In this document: positions 36,879 through 38,899 of the stretch, one piece after another
How positions within the stretch are numbered: position 1 is the stretch's first letter
Layout of the letters: the number at the start of each line of letters is the position of its first letter
Origin: Lachnospiraceae bacterium
Lineage (GTDB): Bacteria; Bacillota; Clostridia; Lachnospirales; Lachnospiraceae
NCBI GenBank assembly: GCA_015258095.1
Contig: JABZIV010000020.1
Span: 1 to 38,899 of the forward strand
Length of the DNA: 38,899 nt
Direction: 5' to 3'
Notes under the pieces: model-generated
The model's database searches: none
The model's input: the letters and a program-made list of their open reading frames with translations, nothing else
What the model was told of the DNA's origin: nothing
Position numbers and translations under genes: made by a program

Positions 36879-38081
36879 CTACTGTTTCGCCTGTTCCAGA
36901 GCTTTCTCCACCGCGTGGGCAATGCCTTCACTGCTGGTGGTGGCTCCCGCCACGGCGTCCACATCGGTACTCTGCTTTTCCAGAATTTCCGGAATCACCT
37001 TCTTCTGTGCGTCAAAGAAATAATCCTCATCATCCTTCGTTTTCACGATGTCGATGGCGGTCATCTTTCCGCCGGAAATGGTGACTTTCACCTCCACATT
37101 GCCATTGTAAGCGGAAGCCTTTCCAAGGTATTCTCCGTCTTTATAAGCACCTGATGCACTGTTTGCATCCGATCCTTTAGAATCGGAAGAAGCATTCGAA
37201 GAATTTGCAGAGGCTTTATCTCCGGCAGCTTCCGTCGCCGTTGGCGCACTTTCGGTAGTTTCCGCTACGGTTTCCTGCGCTCTGATTTTATCTACATTTG
37301 CTTCCAGTGCTGCGCGGTATTTCCCAGCACTGTAAAAGACGCTTAGAAAAAGACAGACAATGGGTAAAATCCCCGCAATGCGAAGCAGGGGAAATGCCTT
37401 TTTCTCCCTAGTCTCCTTCTGCACTCTATACTGCCTAATCCGTAAGAATCCGTAGAATCCGAAAAGGAAGCTATAGAGCATCAGGGTGAAGAAATACTCT
37501 CCCTTTCCTCGAATCAGCGCCCCCTGATAGATAAAGAAGATGTGCAGGTACAAAAGAAGATAAAAAAAATAGGACCAGTTTTGTACCTTCTTCCAAGTCT
37601 TTCCCTGCATTTTCCGCCGAACGGTCTGAAAGGACGTAATGGTGAGCGGAATCAACAAAAGAATCATGAGACAGGACACGATAGCCGCATGAAGCTCCAT
37701 CAGACTGATATGCCCCTGTCCAAGGAATAAGGCGCCAAAGTATTTTCCGCCAAAGGCCAGGTTATGAGCCAAAGTAATCAGAGATGCGCAAATAGCCATT
37801 TCCCCTCGAAGAAGATAGATGGTCTTTCTTCCGGAAAAGTGCTTCGGAAGCACGGGAGCCAGCATCACTAAGATAAAAAGAGAACCTGCGAGAATCCCCC
37901 TTTGTATGATTTTCTGAAAAAAGAAGTCCAAAAAGGGAAGTCCTCCCTCCCTTGGATAAAAAATACTTAGCAAGGAAAGGAGGATACAAATCCCATACAA
38001 CACTGCCGGCTTCTTCTTTACTGCTTTTCCAAAGAAATGGAAAAAGGCAAAACTGCATAGTAAAGTAAGAATCAAGATCAT
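36879..38081 (-). CDS. Ferric-reductase-like membrane protein with C-terminal FMN-binding domain
   Basis: The 400-residue protein has about eight hydrophobic segments in residues 1-250, the middle ones resembling a ferric-reductase/MsrQ-like haem-binding domain: His106 (LITLAHNLAFG), His131 (LMELHAAIVS) and His180 (WSYFFYLLLYLHIFF) lie in helices. A low-complexity linker rich in A, T, S and D (about 265-312) leads to an FMN-binding domain (DGEYLGKASAYNGNVEVKV, SGGKMTAIDIVKTKDDEDYF). The domain ends in DAVAGATTSS, in which Thr381 would be the FMN attachment site for ApbE. It is likely to pass electrons from the membrane to an outside acceptor such as iron or haem. Its ATG overlaps the upstream stop (ATGA). 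The reductive substrate is not known. Confidence 0.85.
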   Translation of the reverse strand: MILILTLLCSFAFFHFFGKAVKKKPAVLYGICILLSLLSIFYPREGGLPFLDFFFQKIIQRGILAGSLFILVMLAPVLPKHFSGRKTIYLLRGEMAICASLITLAHNLAFGGKYFGALFLGQGHISLMELHAAIVSCLMILLLIPLTITSFQTVRRKMQGKTWKKVQNWSYFFYLLLYLHIFFIYQGALIRGKGEYFFTLMLYSFLFGFYGFLRIRQYRVQKETREKKAFPLLRIAGILPIVCLFLSVFYSAGKYRAALEANVDKIRAQETVAETTESAPTATEAAGDKASANSSNASSDSKGSDANSASGAYKDGEYLGKASAYNGNVEVKVTISGGKMTAIDIVKTKDDEDYFFDAQKKVIPEILEKQSTDVDAVAGATTSSEGIAHAVEKALEQAKQ

Positions 38082-38899
38082 TGTACGACTACCTCGAATT
38101 TCACATCCGGATATCCGTCAGCCTTGATGCTTACCGGATAGGTTCCGGGGCCGTCAAAGTACTTTACTTCCTGATCATCTTTCTTGTAGGTCGCCTCGGT
38201 GTTTACGCTGCCGTCATCATTGAAGATGTTCTTTCCGAATCTTCTTCCGGCACCGCCCTTAAACTCCTGCTCTCCGATGGTAGCGGAGCTTGTAGACGCA
38301 ATATAGTTTGCGACAGTCAGCTGATCTGCATTGTCCTGAAGGCTTAACTTGTTGTTTTCAAAATGGAAGTCCTCCGCCTTTAAGCCGGATTCCACCAAAA
38401 CAGTGAAGGACACATCGGAAAGCTTATCGTTCGAGAATACCAGCTGATACTTTCCGGGCGTCATCTCCTTCGGCAGCACCAAAACGCCGGCGGTGTCGGT
38501 ATTTACCTCTCCCTTGACTTCACTCTTCTTGCTGAGAACCTTGCTGAGAGCGTAGCTGTCTTCTCCGGTGGAAAGCTGATAATTTACCTTAGTGCCTTCT
38601 GGGCTGTATCCAACCTTCTCGTCTCCGCTCACCTTGTACTCTGCCGGCGCAATCTTCTTCACATGAAGATTTACGGGAATCTCTACATCATCCTCATCCA
38701 TTAAGAAATAGGTGATTTTTACAATGTCCTTGTCCTGTATATCTTCAAAACGCTTAAATTCCTTCTGGGCTTTATGTCCGGTATCCTCGAAGGCCACAGC
38801 GGAAAATGCCAGTTCCTCCGGCTTCAACCAGATATTGTCCTCCTGCTTTAAACCGTATTTTGCACCGTCCTTGGTTTCCAGAATCGCTCCCTGCACGGT
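38078..38899 (-). CDS. Large repeat-containing surface protein, 3' part (haemoglobin-interacting-like domain)
   Basis: The frame enters at the right edge without a start codon; about 273 C-terminal residues are visible. They are acidic, with repeated beta-sandwich-like units: GAILETKDGAKYGLKQEDN, then TPGKYQLVFSNDKLSDVSF, then GTYPVSIKADGYPDVKFEV at the end. The last pattern, GTYPVSIKADGYPD, resembles the haemoglobin-interacting domain (Shr-type, DUF1533) of Gram-positive surface proteins. No sortase motif or membrane segment is at the C-terminus. The stop overlaps the reductase-like gene by four bases, indicating coupled expression. Haem binding is an inference from pattern and context. Confidence 0.65.
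   Translation of the reverse strand, partial: TVQGAILETKDGAKYGLKQEDNIWLKPEELAFSAVAFEDTGHKAQKEFKRFEDIQDKDIVKITYFLMDEDDVEIPVNLHVKKIAPAEYKVSGDEKVGYSPEGTKVNYQLSTGEDSYALSKVLSKKSEVKGEVNTDTAGVLVLPKEMTPGKYQLVFSNDKLSDVSFTVLVESGLKAEDFHFENNKLSLQDNADQLTVANYIASTSSATIGEQEFKGGAGRRFGKNIFNDDGSVNTEATYKKDDQEVKYFDGPGTYPVSIKADGYPDVKFEVVVQ

Overview
The window looks like a chromosomal segment of a low-to-moderate GC, Gram-positive anaerobe of the Clostridia, most likely a Lachnospiraceae member (an oral Oribacterium-like organism is plausible but not proven). The reasons are the gene order of a complete S10-spc-alpha ribosomal supercluster, an L17 with the long insertion usual in Lachnospiraceae, zinc-type S14 and L36, choline/glucan-binding-type cell-wall repeats, a CBS-containing family II pyrophosphatase, and strong AGGAGG-type ribosome binding sites.

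Layout. 1-1730: the 5' part of a CBS-containing inorganic pyrophosphatase gene (minus) diverges from a DegV/FakB-type fatty-acid-binding protein gene (plus), with two near-consensus promoters back to back. 1742-1946: a long imperfect palindrome between convergent genes. 1990-7511 (minus): a compact operon nadK-recN-glgA-yuiD-like-PpiC lipoprotein. 7733-8638 (minus): a membrane-anchored pilin-like protein, diverging from tex (8923-11085, plus). 11197-12942 (minus): an ABC-F ATPase with a shortened first ATPase domain. 13095-13265: a short 2[4Fe-4S] ferredoxin gene with a strong terminator. 13382-15779 (minus): a small membrane protein, an SseB-like protein and a secreted cell-wall-repeat protein.

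16009-31818 (minus) is one uninterrupted block of 31 genes, rpsJ to rplQ, covering the S10, spc and alpha operons with secY, adk, map and infA. It is preceded by a structured leader of about 340 nt that looks like an L4-type autoregulatory leader. It has a recognisable internal promoter before rpmJ and a long structured gap before rpsD, and it ends in an intrinsic terminator after rplQ.

32316-38899 is an accessory region concerned with the cell surface and redox: an ApbE flavin transferase lipoprotein, a small secreted cell-wall-repeat protein, an RfbH-type PMP/[2Fe-2S] sugar 3-dehydrase paired with an unknown protein carrying a duplicated PH-like unit, and a coupled pair at the right edge. 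That pair is a large repeat-containing surface protein (partial, resembling haemoglobin-interacting domains) and an eight-helix ferric-reductase-like membrane protein ending in an FMN-binding domain. ApbE is the enzyme that would attach FMN to the latter, so together these genes suggest an extracytoplasmic flavin-based electron-transfer or iron/haem reduction module.

No tRNA, rRNA, CRISPR array, transposase or phage gene was recognised.
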